DNA of 64,000 nucleotides from Chromatiaceae bacterium. Its GTDB lineage: Bacteria > Pseudomonadota > Gammaproteobacteria > Chromatiales > Chromatiaceae. Each line of letters opens with the position of its first letter. The stretch's first letter is position 1. The position numbers and the translations under genes are program-made. Below are positions 1 through 8,650 of the stretch, one piece after another. The DNA lies in the NCBI GenBank assembly GCA_013426805.1, contig JACDZG010000001.1, forward strand, positions 1 through 64,000, in the 5' to 3' direction. The notes below the pieces were generated by a model. It was not told the origin of the DNA. It saw nothing but the letters and a program-made list of their open reading frames with translations, and ran no database searches.

Positions 1-20
1 ACGCTATCTTATTGATAATG

Positions 21-974
21 TTAATGTAAAGCTCCACGGGAAATCCCGGAGAGCCTAACAAGCAATACTATGCTCAGCGCCGAAGCGGGCAGAAAAGAAT
101 TGAAGGAAATCGGGCTATCATTGCCCTCGCGCCAACGAGCTACAGAAATATTCATCCAAGCGATAATACCGAAGGCGAACGCCACGCCAGCAGACGCTGT
201 TACGCGGGCTGCCCGTGTTTCTCCGTGCCGGATCTGATACACTCCAAGCGTACCGACCAGCACACCAACGAGCGCATTGGCGATGCTTACCGTAATCGGG
301 ATGAGAAAAGATAGGATCAGTTGACCTCCTTGGCGCTCCGCCACAGGCGGCAAGCTTATAAGACCTTCGACGAGAACCAATGCTGCGAGCGACGCGATAC
401 GATCCCACGTGTTCCTCCGCGCGGCGGGACGCTTTGCGGCGAGGCCGTTAGTTTTTACGAAGATGTCAAGAGCCCCTTCCGCACGGCGGTGTTCCGCGGA
501 TGCCCGATCAAAGTTCTGTCGGGCCTGGATCAAAGCCTCCTTGAACAATTTAACCCATGAGTTCGATTGATGCTTTAAACGCTCCAGAGTACTTGCCCCC
601 ACGAATTGGCCCGGCGGTGAGAGCTCTTCGATAGCTTGCCTAAGTTTGCCAAGGCCTCGTTCCGATTCTCGGGTAAGATCGCTGGCTTTAAGGTGTCGCT
701 CCCTAAGGATCTCATCCTCGAACGATGTGCGGACATCAGGAGTTGATGAGATCAGTCCCTGCTTGGCGTGCCGACTCCCGTGCATTCGCACCCACCATTT
801 GCGCAAAGGAATTGTAAAGTGGTCCGATGTGGTTTTCCGCGACAGGGGACCAAACGATAGCTTCAATTTTACAGAGGGGCGCGCATCCAATATGGAGAAA
901 CCAAGATCCAATTCAAGTCCCGGCGGCTCAATGCCGATTGACGGAGAGGACGCCTTCGCTCCGGTCATTGTCAT
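21..974 (-). CDS. hypothetical protein with C-terminal membrane helices
   Basis: A 317-residue protein of no family I recognise. The first ~170 residues are hydrophilic and rich in charged helices; from about residue 195 to the end there are three or four hydrophobic stretches (starting near IASLAALVLVEGLISL and ending with SALSIVLLVRL), so it is probably a membrane protein with a cytoplasmic N-terminal part. The ATG at 974 is preceded by a GGAG ribosome site about five bases away. The small frame at 984-1244 ends only nine bases upstream on the same strand and could be co-transcribed. The gene is complete: its TAA lies at 21-23. Function unknown. Confidence 0.6.
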   Translation of the reverse strand: MTMTGAKASSPSIGIEPPGLELDLGFSILDARPSVKLKLSFGPLSRKTTSDHFTIPLRKWWVRMHGSRHAKQGLISSTPDVRTSFEDEILRERHLKASDLTRESERGLGKLRQAIEELSPPGQFVGASTLERLKHQSNSWVKLFKEALIQARQNFDRASAEHRRAEGALDIFVKTNGLAAKRPAARRNTWDRIASLAALVLVEGLISLPPVAERQGGQLILSFLIPITVSIANALVGVLVGTLGVYQIRHGETRAARVTASAGVAFAFGIIAWMNISVARWREGNDSPISFNSFLPASALSIVLLVRLSGISRGALH

Positions 975-983
975 TGCACTCCG

Positions 984-1244
984 TTATGAATGGGATGTAG
1001 GGGGAGTAAAAGAGGGGGGGGTAAAGGGATCAATGCCCATCGTAAAGAAAACTGGTCCGGAGTTAGGGTGATTCGCAAGTAGCGGTACTGAGCCCATTTG
1101 CCTCCATTTGCGCCAAGATGGAAGCGTAAGTAAAAAGTGAAAATGGCAAAGCGTCACCGTATTCCGTATTCTCCGAAGTGCTTCGATCTCCGAGATCGAA
1201 GCGCCCGATCCTGGTTCCTCCCTCGAAAAATCGACGTAGCTCAT
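984..1244 (-). CDS. small hypothetical protein, possibly frameshifted
   Basis: An 86-residue frame whose ATG has a very good ribosome site (AAGGAG, seven bases upstream) and which lies directly upstream of the membrane protein gene at 21-974. The first ~28 residues look protein-like, with a charged helix ending EIEALRRI. The remainder is rich in Pro, Ser and aromatic residues and looks less natural. A different frame over 1063-1180 reads as a more plausible C-terminus (QMEANGLSTATCESP), so a frameshift within the gene is possible. No family recognised. Confidence 0.35.
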   Translation of the reverse strand: MSYVDFSREEPGSGASISEIEALRRIRNTVTLCHFHFLLTLPSWRKWRQMGSVPLLANHPNSGPVFFTMGIDPFTPPSFTPPTSHS

Positions 1245-1352
1245 TGCGTGGCTCCTTGTTGGCGCTAACGTGTTCTAGGTTGGCACGGGCCGGCGACATG
1301 CTTGCCCGCCACGGGCCACTAGGGTTCTAGACTGAATCCCGCCAACCAGCCA

Positions 1353-1405
1353 GGCACATCGCCTCACCCCGAACGCTCGACTCGGGCCCTGCCGCGGGTC
1401 CCCCC
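1353..1405. repeat. 52-bp direct repeat, copy 1
   Basis: Begins GGCACATCGCCTCACCCCGA and ends in a run of C. A near-identical copy in the same orientation lies at 2092-2143 (a few mismatches). The two copies bracket about 690 bases that hold a hairpin repeat and gene remnants, which suggests that the bracketed segment arrived or was rearranged by recombination or transposition. Confidence 0.8.
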
Positions 1406-1418
1406 GTGGAATTACGAA

Positions 1419-1556
1419 TTACGGTGACAGTTTACTAAATACAGTAATTACGGGTTGCGTTCAACGCCCATCCGCATTCACTGCATTTAGTAAACTGTCA
1501 CCGTAACTCCCGTAACTCGGTCACCGTAACTCGCAGTAAACTGTCACCGTAACTCG
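1419..1556. repeat. inverted-repeat cluster with GGTGACAGTTTACT core (RAYT/REP-like)
   Basis: Arms of about 26 bases at 1419-1444 and 1481-1506 are inverted copies with one mismatch; the core is ACGGTGACAGTTTACTAAAT. A further copy of AGTAAACTGTCACCGTAACT lies at 1535-1554 and a partial one just before it. Elements of this kind often accompany REP-associated Y1 transposases, but no transposase gene is present here. Type assignment is inference from the motif; the inverted structure is directly visible. Confidence 0.65.
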
Positions 1557-1620
1557 CGAAAGTTAGGCTTTTTTATGGTCACGGGACTTAAGTAAAGTGT
1601 GCCCGCAATTGCCAAAAATA

Positions 1621-1919
1621 TTAGGCGATAAATTTATCGTAATGGGCATGGCTGCCGATCCAAATCCATTGAATTCCGTCCGGTACGTCAATGCCAACGG
1701 CGCGATAGTGTTGCCCTACCCGGACGGACCATAGCTGCCTTGGGCAAATTCGGCCCGCGCGTTCTCGATCAATTTATTGAATTTACCAGCCCTAAAATCT
1801 GAGGCTATTTGTTGATCCCAGCACTCGTTTTCAAATTCGTGGAACTATTCCCGCAGGCAGGCAAAGTCCTGAGGTGGTAGATCACGAATGCGCGCTTCAA
1901 TAGATTCGACATCGCTCAT
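1621..1919 (-). pseudogene. collapsed RelE/ParE-type toxin-antitoxin pair
   Basis: From the ATG at 1919 the minus strand reads like a small antitoxin (start MSDVESIEARIRDLPPQDFA, later KFNKLIENARAEF), but a TAG falls where a Trp would be expected (REWF read as RE-stop-F). About 180 bases on, after a frame change, the sequence becomes the C-terminal third of a RelE/ParE-like toxin (VRVGQHYRAVGIDVPDGIQW, then IWIGSHAHYDKFIA and TAA at 1621). The antitoxin C-terminus and most of the toxin are missing, so a deletion joined the two genes. The whole span is 299 bases, not a multiple of three. Both halves are recognisable by eye; neither can be functional. Confidence 0.7.
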
Positions 1920-1979
1920 AACAGCACCTCTAATGGAGCTTAACCACTTTCTCCAGGTTCTTACTATTATGAAAAAAAC

Positions 1980-2090
1980 TCAAGCCTGAGCGCTTTTCCC
2001 GAAAATTTCAACCTTACGCTTTAGAAACTCTGCACGCGTAATGCTCCCGGAGTTTCGCAGGGATTTCAAGCTTTCCCATTCTGCGTTTGT
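1980..2090 (-). pseudogene. C-terminal remnant of a SHOCT-like protein
   Basis: The minus strand from about 2090 to a TGA at 1980-1982 reads EWESLKSLRNSGSITRAEF followed by LKRKVEIFGKSAQA. This fits the SHOCT pattern (a short helix pair with a G-x-I-T-x-x-E/x-F core) that ends many bacterial proteins. The gene body upstream is gone: the fragment is cut exactly where the second 52-bp direct repeat begins (2092). Short length keeps the assignment tentative. Confidence 0.4.
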
Positions 2091-2091
2091 T

Positions 2092-2143
2092 GGCACATCG
2101 CCTCACCCCGAACGCTCGACCCGGACCCTGCCGCGGGTCCCCC
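2092..2143. repeat. 52-bp direct repeat, copy 2
   Basis: Second copy of the repeat at 1353-1405, same orientation. It abuts the truncated SHOCT-like fragment, so it marks a rearrangement boundary. Confidence 0.8.
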
Positions 2144-2381
2144 AGTGGCTCGGCGCTGCCCATCGGCTGGCGGTCCTGCCGAAGTCCATCGCCCCTCAAT
2201 GTGTATTTTCCGCGTCTCACCGCTGTTTTGCAAGTGGGGCTTTGTGATCTGGATCACGGTTTCCGTAAATTCTGTAAACGGAAGTTGCCGCTCACGCCGA
2301 AGTATTGAAGGTGCCCGCACAGGTGTTACCTGCCGGTGCGGCGACACCGACGGCCGGTTCCAACTTGGGTATTTCAGGGCT
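2144..2381. other. intergenic stretch without a recognisable gene
   Basis: I see no convincing coding frame, RNA gene or terminator here. The short open frames on both strands lack ribosome sites and protein-like composition. Taken with the repeats on both sides, this is probably decayed sequence. Confidence 0.4.
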
Positions 2382-2481
2382 TAAGGCGATTTCGGTGAAT
2401 AGGCATCCCGACTGCAGATGCGCAGAAAGCCTGTTGGGTTGTGGGGGCGAATGAATTCGCCCCTACACGGAAATCACCTAA
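2382..2481. repeat. MITE-like element with palindromic core
   Basis: About 100 bases bounded by inverted ends: TAAGGCGATTTCGG at 2382-2395 and CGGAAATCACCTA at 2468-2480. Inside, 2441-2466 is a palindrome of the form GTGGGGGCGAAT-N2-ATTCGCCCCTAC. The same end sequence (TAGGTGATTTCCG) recurs at 30200-30212 and, inverted, at 30370-30383, and cores of the same design occur at 30290-30351 and 33010-33040, so this is a dispersed family. Confidence 0.65.
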
Positions 2482-2758
2482 GCCTTCACGGTCAGCGCCA
2501 CCTGTTACCATTAGCATCGCGTCTCCTCTCGTGCCGACGCATCGACGGCCTGTTGCCAGTTCCCGCCGCAAGGCGCTGCCAGGCCAGTGGCGAGCGGTGA
2601 CCTGGGTGGGACTTTCACCCACGCGACGACGCACCCTTGCCGGGACGCACCGCGGCGGACCCGATGGGAAAACAGTGATTCGTACGGTCCGCGCCGCGGA
2701 CCAACGACCGCGAATCGTGTACGATGGCCGCGGCGATGATCAAGGCCGTTTTGGCAAC

Positions 2759-2783
2759 TCGATTACGACAACGACAACGATTG
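2759..2783. repeat. ACGACA short tandem repeat
   Basis: CGATTACGACAACGACAACG, a few six-base units immediately before the lipoprotein gene at 2791. The same string with more units is at 30461-30500 and in inverted orientation at 30112-30136. Confidence 0.6.
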
Positions 2784-2790
2784 TTCACTT

Positions 2791-3414
2791 ATGTACAGCA
2801 CGCGCCTCAAGGTATCGCTTGGTCGCCCATCATCGACACGCGCCGCGGTCGTGCTGGCCGTGCTGACGCTGTGCGGCTGCGCCTCGCAGGTTCCCGCGAC
2901 CATCCGCACCGCGCCCGCCGTCACGGTGGACCTGGCCCAGGTCCAGCGCGACCCGGCGCGCTTTACTGGGCAACCGGTGCGCTGGGGCGGGACCATCATC
3001 GCCGTCCGCAATCACCCGGACAACACCGAGATCGAGGTACTGGCCCGGCCCTTGGACGCCGTCGGCGCACCGCGCGCCGGGAGCGAGGGCCAGGGCCGAT
3101 TCATGGCCCGCGTCGGGAGTTTTCTCGATCCGGCGGAGTTTGGTGTGGATCGCGAACTGACCGTGGTTGGCCCCATCACCGGGACGGAGACCCGCCCGGT
3201 GGGTGATTACCCCTATCTCTACCCCATCGTCCGGGTGGAACATCGCTACCTCTGGCCCAAGACACCCCCGCCGAGCGCCGATGTCTACTATGGACCGGGA
3301 TTCTCGCCCTTTTACGGCCCCTGGTACGACCCCTGGTTCAGATCCGGGTTCAGCCCCTGGTATCGGCCTTATGGTCCGTACTTCAGGCCGCCGCGACGGG
3401 CACGACATCGTTGA
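2791..3414 (+). CDS. Slp-family outer-membrane lipoprotein (first of two)
   Basis: A 207-residue lipoprotein of the Slp family (starvation-inducible outer-membrane lipoproteins). The N-terminus is basic, followed by a hydrophobic core AVVLAVLTLCGC with a usable lipobox (LCGC). The mature part carries the Slp pattern: a DPARFTGQPVRWGG segment, a TEIEVLARPLD strand, a GRFMARVGSFLDP segment and a late YPYLYP block. The C-terminus is rich in Tyr, Trp, Pro and Phe (YYGPGFSPFYGPWYDPW), probably flexible. A paralogue follows 66 bases downstream. The precise cellular role of Slp proteins is not settled. Confidence 0.85.
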   Translation: MYSTRLKVSLGRPSSTRAAVVLAVLTLCGCASQVPATIRTAPAVTVDLAQVQRDPARFTGQPVRWGGTIIAVRNHPDNTEIEVLARPLDAVGAPRAGSEGQGRFMARVGSFLDPAEFGVDRELTVVGPITGTETRPVGDYPYLYPIVRVEHRYLWPKTPPPSADVYYGPGFSPFYGPWYDPWFRSGFSPWYRPYGPYFRPPRRARHR

Positions 3415-3480
3415 CGGGGCGATCGACCAGAGTCCTGGTGGTGATCGCGCCCGACGTTCTGTTCACCGTGTGGAGTGTCC

Positions 3481-4050
3481 ATGAAATCGCACCCTACTCA
3501 TGCTATCGGCGCTGCCGCCCTGTGCACCCTGCTCTGCGCGGTGATCCTGACCGGCTGCGCGACAACCGACTGTGTCGAATCGGCCGGTAACCCCGGTTTG
3601 ACCCCGGCCCAGGTCGGCGCGACCCAAGGCCACACCGGCGAACGCCTGCGCTGGGGCGGAGCCCTGGGCGCAACACGCAATCTCAAAGACAGCACTGAAC
3701 TCGAAATCATCGGGTACCCCTTGGACCGCTGCGGTGTCCCGCGGGTCGGACAGCAACCCATCGGCCGCTTCATCGTCGTCGTCCCCGGCTTTCTGGAGCC
3801 CGCGGATTATCGACCCGAGCGCCTGGTCACCGCCACCGGCATGATCACCGACATCCGCGACGGCACGGTCGGCACTGCCCCCTACCGATTTCCGGTGCTG
3901 GCCAACGCCAAGGTCACACTCTGGCCGGAGACCGTCCGCGACGGCGACGGGTCGGGGACCCCGCGACCCTGGGTGTCCATCGGTATCGGCGGCGGCAGCG
4001 GCGGCTGGTACGGCGGCGGGATCGGGGGCGGCGTTGGGGTGCAGTTTTAA
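3481..4050 (+). CDS. Slp-family outer-membrane lipoprotein (second of two)
   Basis: A 189-residue paralogue of the preceding gene. Lipobox LTGC follows a hydrophobic segment (ALCTLLCAVILTGC). Conserved blocks are shared with the neighbour: ERLRWGG, STELEIIGYPLDRCG, GRFIVVVPGFLEP, then APYRFPVLANAKVTLWPE. The tail is a Gly-rich run ending IGGGVGVQF. ATG 3481 is preferred over the in-frame GTG at 3475 because TGGAG lies five bases before the ATG. Two adjacent copies suggest tandem duplication followed by divergence. The groESL operon starts right after it. Confidence 0.85.
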   Translation: MKSHPTHAIGAAALCTLLCAVILTGCATTDCVESAGNPGLTPAQVGATQGHTGERLRWGGALGATRNLKDSTELEIIGYPLDRCGVPRVGQQPIGRFIVVVPGFLEPADYRPERLVTATGMITDIRDGTVGTAPYRFPVLANAKVTLWPETVRDGDGSGTPRPWVSIGIGGGSGGWYGGGIGGGVGVQF

Positions 4051-4058
4051 GATAGGAC

Positions 4059-4086
4059 TTGACGCCCGCGAAATCTCCCTTAAATT
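4059..4086 (+). promoter_or_regulatory. probable groESL promoter
   Basis: TTGACG at 4059-4064 and TAAATT at 4081-4086, separated by 16 bases, form a plausible sigma-70 promoter. The CIRCE operator starts two bases after the -10 box, the usual place for HrcA repression of transcription initiation. Confidence 0.55.
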
Positions 4087-4087
4087 A

Positions 4088-4114
4088 TTAGCACTCGCGT
4101 AAGATGAGTGCTAA
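4088..4114. promoter_or_regulatory. CIRCE operator (HrcA binding site)
   Basis: A perfect inverted repeat TTAGCACTC-N9-GAGTGCTAA, the canonical CIRCE element. It lies between the promoter and groES. Established knowledge: HrcA binds CIRCE and represses groESL until heat shock. The hrcA gene is not in this window. Confidence 0.97.
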
Positions 4115-4172
4115 CAGTATCGTCGCTCGCGGCAAAAATACGGGCCGCACACCACTTTTTGAGTATAACCCT

Positions 4173-6190
<2,018 letters not shown>

Positions 6191-6218
6191 TCGAACCGGC
6201 TGCTCCCGCGAGCCAACA

Positions 6219-6244
6219 AAGCCCCGCTTCGGCGGGGCTTTTTC
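6219..6244 (+). terminator. groESL intrinsic terminator
   Basis: Stem AAAGCCCCGC, loop TTCG, stem GCGGGGCTTT, followed by a T run. Strong, perfectly paired hairpin directly after groL. Confidence 0.93.
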
Positions 6245-6290
6245 TTGGACGCGCCTGCCATCCGGGGCCAGACTGATCGGGTTACGCTTT

Positions 6291-6659
6291 TCAATCTGCT
6301 TCCGCTGAAATCAGCACGACCCGATGCTGCAGATCAAGGCGATCCGCCGACAGGCGGATGCCTTGGTCGAGCGTCGCAAGCCCCACCTCTGCACCAGCCA
6401 ATGCCAGGTGCAACGCATCGGCAAAATCCATGCCCGCCTCGTACCAGTCGACCGCCGTTCGCATTTGCTCCAGGGTCAGGGGCTTGCCCTGATAGACGGA
6501 CGCCGCCGTCGGGTCTTCAAACGCGCTTTGAGCAAACGCATCCCCGGCGGCCTCGCCGTCGCGCCGGGTCATCAGAATGTCGAGAAATTCCGCCAAGGTC
6601 TGCAAGCGGGAGGGGTCGAGTGACTTCGCCTTAGCGCAGATTTGTTCAGCGTCGATCAT
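6291..6659 (-). pseudogene. antitoxin-PIN toxin fusion remnant (VapBC-like)
   Basis: A 122-codon open frame with a proper ribosome site (GAGGT seven bases before the ATG at 6659). Residues 1 to ~75 resemble a small antitoxin ([36 protein letters not shown]). From about residue 80 it changes to the C-terminal part of a PIN-domain toxin: WYEAGMDFADALHLALA, with the conserved acidic residues of the last PIN helix, then a strand ending HRVVLIS. The N-terminal PIN half with its first catalytic Asp is absent, so an in-frame deletion apparently fused antitoxin to toxin tail. It sits between the true groL terminator and the duplicated groL tail, in opposite orientation. A novel function for the fused protein cannot be excluded. 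Confidence 0.65.
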
Positions 6660-6805
6660 GGTCTTTACCTCGCGAATGGTCATTGTCATGTTTGCGAAGG
6701 AGTTGCGTAGGTCGGGCATTCGCTCCAACCGCAACCTTTGTCTGCCAACCGCGTCAGGTTGCGCGGCTCGTCCGCCCGCCGCTCAACAGCCGTAGAAGTA
6801 TAGTG

Positions 6806-6973
6806 GACCCCACCAAGGTCACCCGCTATGCCCTGCAAAACGCCGCCTCCATCGCCGGCCTGATGATCACCACCGAGGCGATGATCGCGGAACTGCCCAA
6901 GGATGAGAAGCCCGCCATGGGCGGCGGCGGCGGAATGGGTGGCATGGGCGGGATGGGGGATATGGACTACTGA
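6806..6973 (+). pseudogene. duplicated groEL 3' end
   Basis: From GACCCCACCAAGGTCACC onward the sequence repeats groL positions 6026-6190 almost base for base, including the stop codon. The differences seen are a few synonymous changes (CAG to CAA, GCC to GCG, GAC to GAT) and one extra Gly codon in the Gly tract. It encodes only the last ~55 residues and has no start, so it is not a chaperonin gene. The identity continues through the trailer into the terminator. About 560 bases of unrelated sequence (the toxin-antitoxin remnant) separate the two copies. Confidence 0.93.
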
Positions 6974-7000
6974 TCGAACCGGCTGCTCCCGCGAGCCAAA

Positions 7001-7026
7001 AAAGCCCCGCTTCGGCGGGAATTTTT
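7001..7026 (+). terminator. duplicated, degraded groEL terminator
   Basis: Copy of the groESL terminator: CCCGC-TTCG-GCGGG followed by AATTTTT. Loss of the outer GC base pairs (GGGGCT changed to GGGAAT) shortens the stem relative to the copy at 6219-6244. Confidence 0.75.
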
Positions 7027-7144
7027 CTTTGGCGAGGAGGGTCATCCGCTTACCAACGTGCGTACCGGGTGCCCCAGCACCCAACGCATGGGGTTACACT
7101 TGGCCAACCTCTCCCTGGCGACCCGACTCAACCTGGACCCGACG

Positions 7145-7336
7145 ATGGACCCCGCACACTTCGACCTCAACGACATTGAGCATGAGCCGACTGACGAGCA
7201 ACTGGCCGCACTGATGGAATGCGTTGCTGAAGAGGCGCGCCGCCGTGGCGACTTGGCGCGTCGCGAGCTGATGACACGCCTGCACGCCGCACTCGATGCT
7301 GCAACGCCGATTCCTGCAACCCATGAGCGAGTCTGA
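7145..7336 (+). CDS. putative antitoxin of the zeta-type module
   Basis: A 63-residue acidic, helical protein (DLNDIEHEPTDEQLAALMEC, then EEARRRGDLARRELMTRLHA). Its stop lies 14 bases inside the following zeta-toxin gene, the tight coupling expected of an antitoxin-toxin pair. The ATG at 7145 is chosen because the residues before it are low-complexity and the protein-like sequence starts at MDPAHFDLN; no strong ribosome site is visible. No sequence family is recognised; the role is inferred from position and size. Confidence 0.6.
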   Translation: MDPAHFDLNDIEHEPTDEQLAALMECVAEEARRRGDLARRELMTRLHAALDAATPIPATHERV

Positions 7337-7952
7337 GAAGCCAAGGCTGATCGTGGTCGCCGGCCCCAATGGGGCGGGCAAGACATCCGTTACCGAGCAA
7401 CTGCTCCGCCATGAGTGGATGGGCGGCTGCGAGTACGTCAATCCCGACTTCATCGCGCGCGACGAGTTCGGTGACTGGAATGCCCCCGGCGCCGTACTTC
7501 AGGCCGCGCGCCGTGCCGCCGAGATTCGTGAAGTCTGCCTGACCCAGAGGCGCAGCCTCGCTTTTGAAACTGTTCTTTCCATGCCGGACAAACTGGACTT
7601 CATCTGCCGTGCGCGAGACAGTGGTTTCTTCGTCCGCCTGTTTTTCGTGGGCACTGACGACCCATCGATCAATGCCAAACGCGTCGCCCTGCGGGTCATG
7701 CAGGGCGGTCACGATGTGCCGATCAGCAAGATCATCGACCGGTACGCACGCTCGTTAGCCAACTGCCGAAACGCCGCAAGTCTCGCAGATCGTGCTTACG
7801 TCTATGACAACTCGCTCGAAAACACGACTGCCCGGCTCATCTTCCGCACCGTGGATGGAAAACTGGTCAAAACCTACGGGGCTATCAATCCATGGGCACA
7901 GGCAATCCTTACGAAAATTAACCAGGATCTTCTAGAACAGCGGCTTGGTTAG
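7323..7952 (+). CDS. zeta-toxin family P-loop kinase
   Basis: A 209-residue P-loop protein of the zeta toxin/AAA_33-type family. Walker A is VVAGPNGAGKTS (residues ~11-22), followed by the family-typical YVNPDFIARDEF and later LAFETVLSMPDKLDFI, which correspond to the substrate-binding part of zeta toxins and related kinases. Classical zeta toxins phosphorylate UDP-GlcNAc and block wall synthesis; whether this member uses the same substrate is unknown. ATG 7323 (MSESEKPR) is the natural start, nine codons into the longer open frame. It overlaps the small upstream gene. The module appears intact, unlike the two decayed toxin-antitoxin loci nearby. Confidence 0.8.
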   Translation: MSESEKPRLIVVAGPNGAGKTSVTEQLLRHEWMGGCEYVNPDFIARDEFGDWNAPGAVLQAARRAAEIREVCLTQRRSLAFETVLSMPDKLDFICRARDSGFFVRLFFVGTDDPSINAKRVALRVMQGGHDVPISKIIDRYARSLANCRNAASLADRAYVYDNSLENTTARLIFRTVDGKLVKTYGAINPWAQAILTKINQDLLEQRLG

Positions 7953-7971
7953 GCGCGTGCAGGGACATGGA

Positions 7972-8015
7972 GGTCAGTTCTCGGCTTATTGCATGCTACA
8001 TTATGAGAACTGACC
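7972..8015. repeat. GGTCAGTTCTC inverted repeat
   Basis: GGTCAGTTCTC at 7972-7982 and GAGAACTGACC at 8005-8015 pair perfectly around a 22-base loop. It lies between convergent genes (zeta toxin and Uma2 protein). No T run follows, so it is more likely a REP/RAYT-type element than a terminator. Confidence 0.6.
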
Positions 8016-8039
8016 CCACCGCCCCTTCGGCCTCTCGCC

Positions 8040-8612
8040 TCAAGTCAGTGCCCACAGGTCTTCCAGACTGATCGTCACCGCCGCGAAGGGCGGCAGCGAC
8101 ACCCGCGCACCGCCCGCAAAGCGCCCAATCTCCCGCCAGGTTCCGCCCTCCAGGGCGTAGGCCTCCAGGGTGTGCGCCCGGGGGTCGATCAACCAGGCGT
8201 AGGCGACCCCGAAGTGCGCATAGATCGGCATCTTGACCTCACGATCCTTGCTTTCGGTCGAAGGCGAGAGGATTTCGCAGATCCAATCCGGTACGACCGT
8301 AAAGCGATGGTCTGTTGGAATCCGCGGCAGTCTGCTGCGGCGCCACCCGGCAATGTCCGGTACGTCGACCTCTTTATCGTGGATAAAATGCAATTCCGGC
8401 GCGTCGATGATCCACCAGCCGCCAGGGCCACCCCGCCCTTTTTGGAACGGGCCGAACAACTCATAACCCAGGGCCGACGAAGTGACAGCATGCGGGCCAC
8501 TGAAGCGCGGCTGAGTGTAGAGTTGGCCGTTGAGAATTTCCCCGGTCAATCCTTCGGGGAGCGCTGCAAGCTGTTCGTACAGCGTAGGTTGCGATTGTGG
8601 GCGGGTGCTCAT
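8040..8612 (-). CDS. Uma2 family (DUF820) putative restriction-type endonuclease
   Basis: A 190-residue protein of the Uma2/DUF820 family, PD-(D/E)xK-fold proteins of mostly unknown biology that are abundant in cyanobacteria and purple bacteria. Family marks are LTGEILNGQLY near the N-terminus, VDVPDIAGWRRSR in the middle with the metal-binding Asp, WICEILSPSTESKDR with the catalytic Glu and Lys, and YAWLIDPRAHTLEAY near the end. The active residues appear intact. A second family member lies at 9775-10380, on the other side of the protease gene. Confidence 0.85.
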   Translation of the reverse strand: MSTRPQSQPTLYEQLAALPEGLTGEILNGQLYTQPRFSGPHAVTSSALGYELFGPFQKGRGGPGGWWIIDAPELHFIHDKEVDVPDIAGWRRSRLPRIPTDHRFTVVPDWICEILSPSTESKDREVKMPIYAHFGVAYAWLIDPRAHTLEAYALEGGTWREIGRFAGGARVSLPPFAAVTISLEDLWALT

Positions 8613-8650
8613 GTCGATTCCCCCGATTAGAATTTCTCTTGGAACACCGC

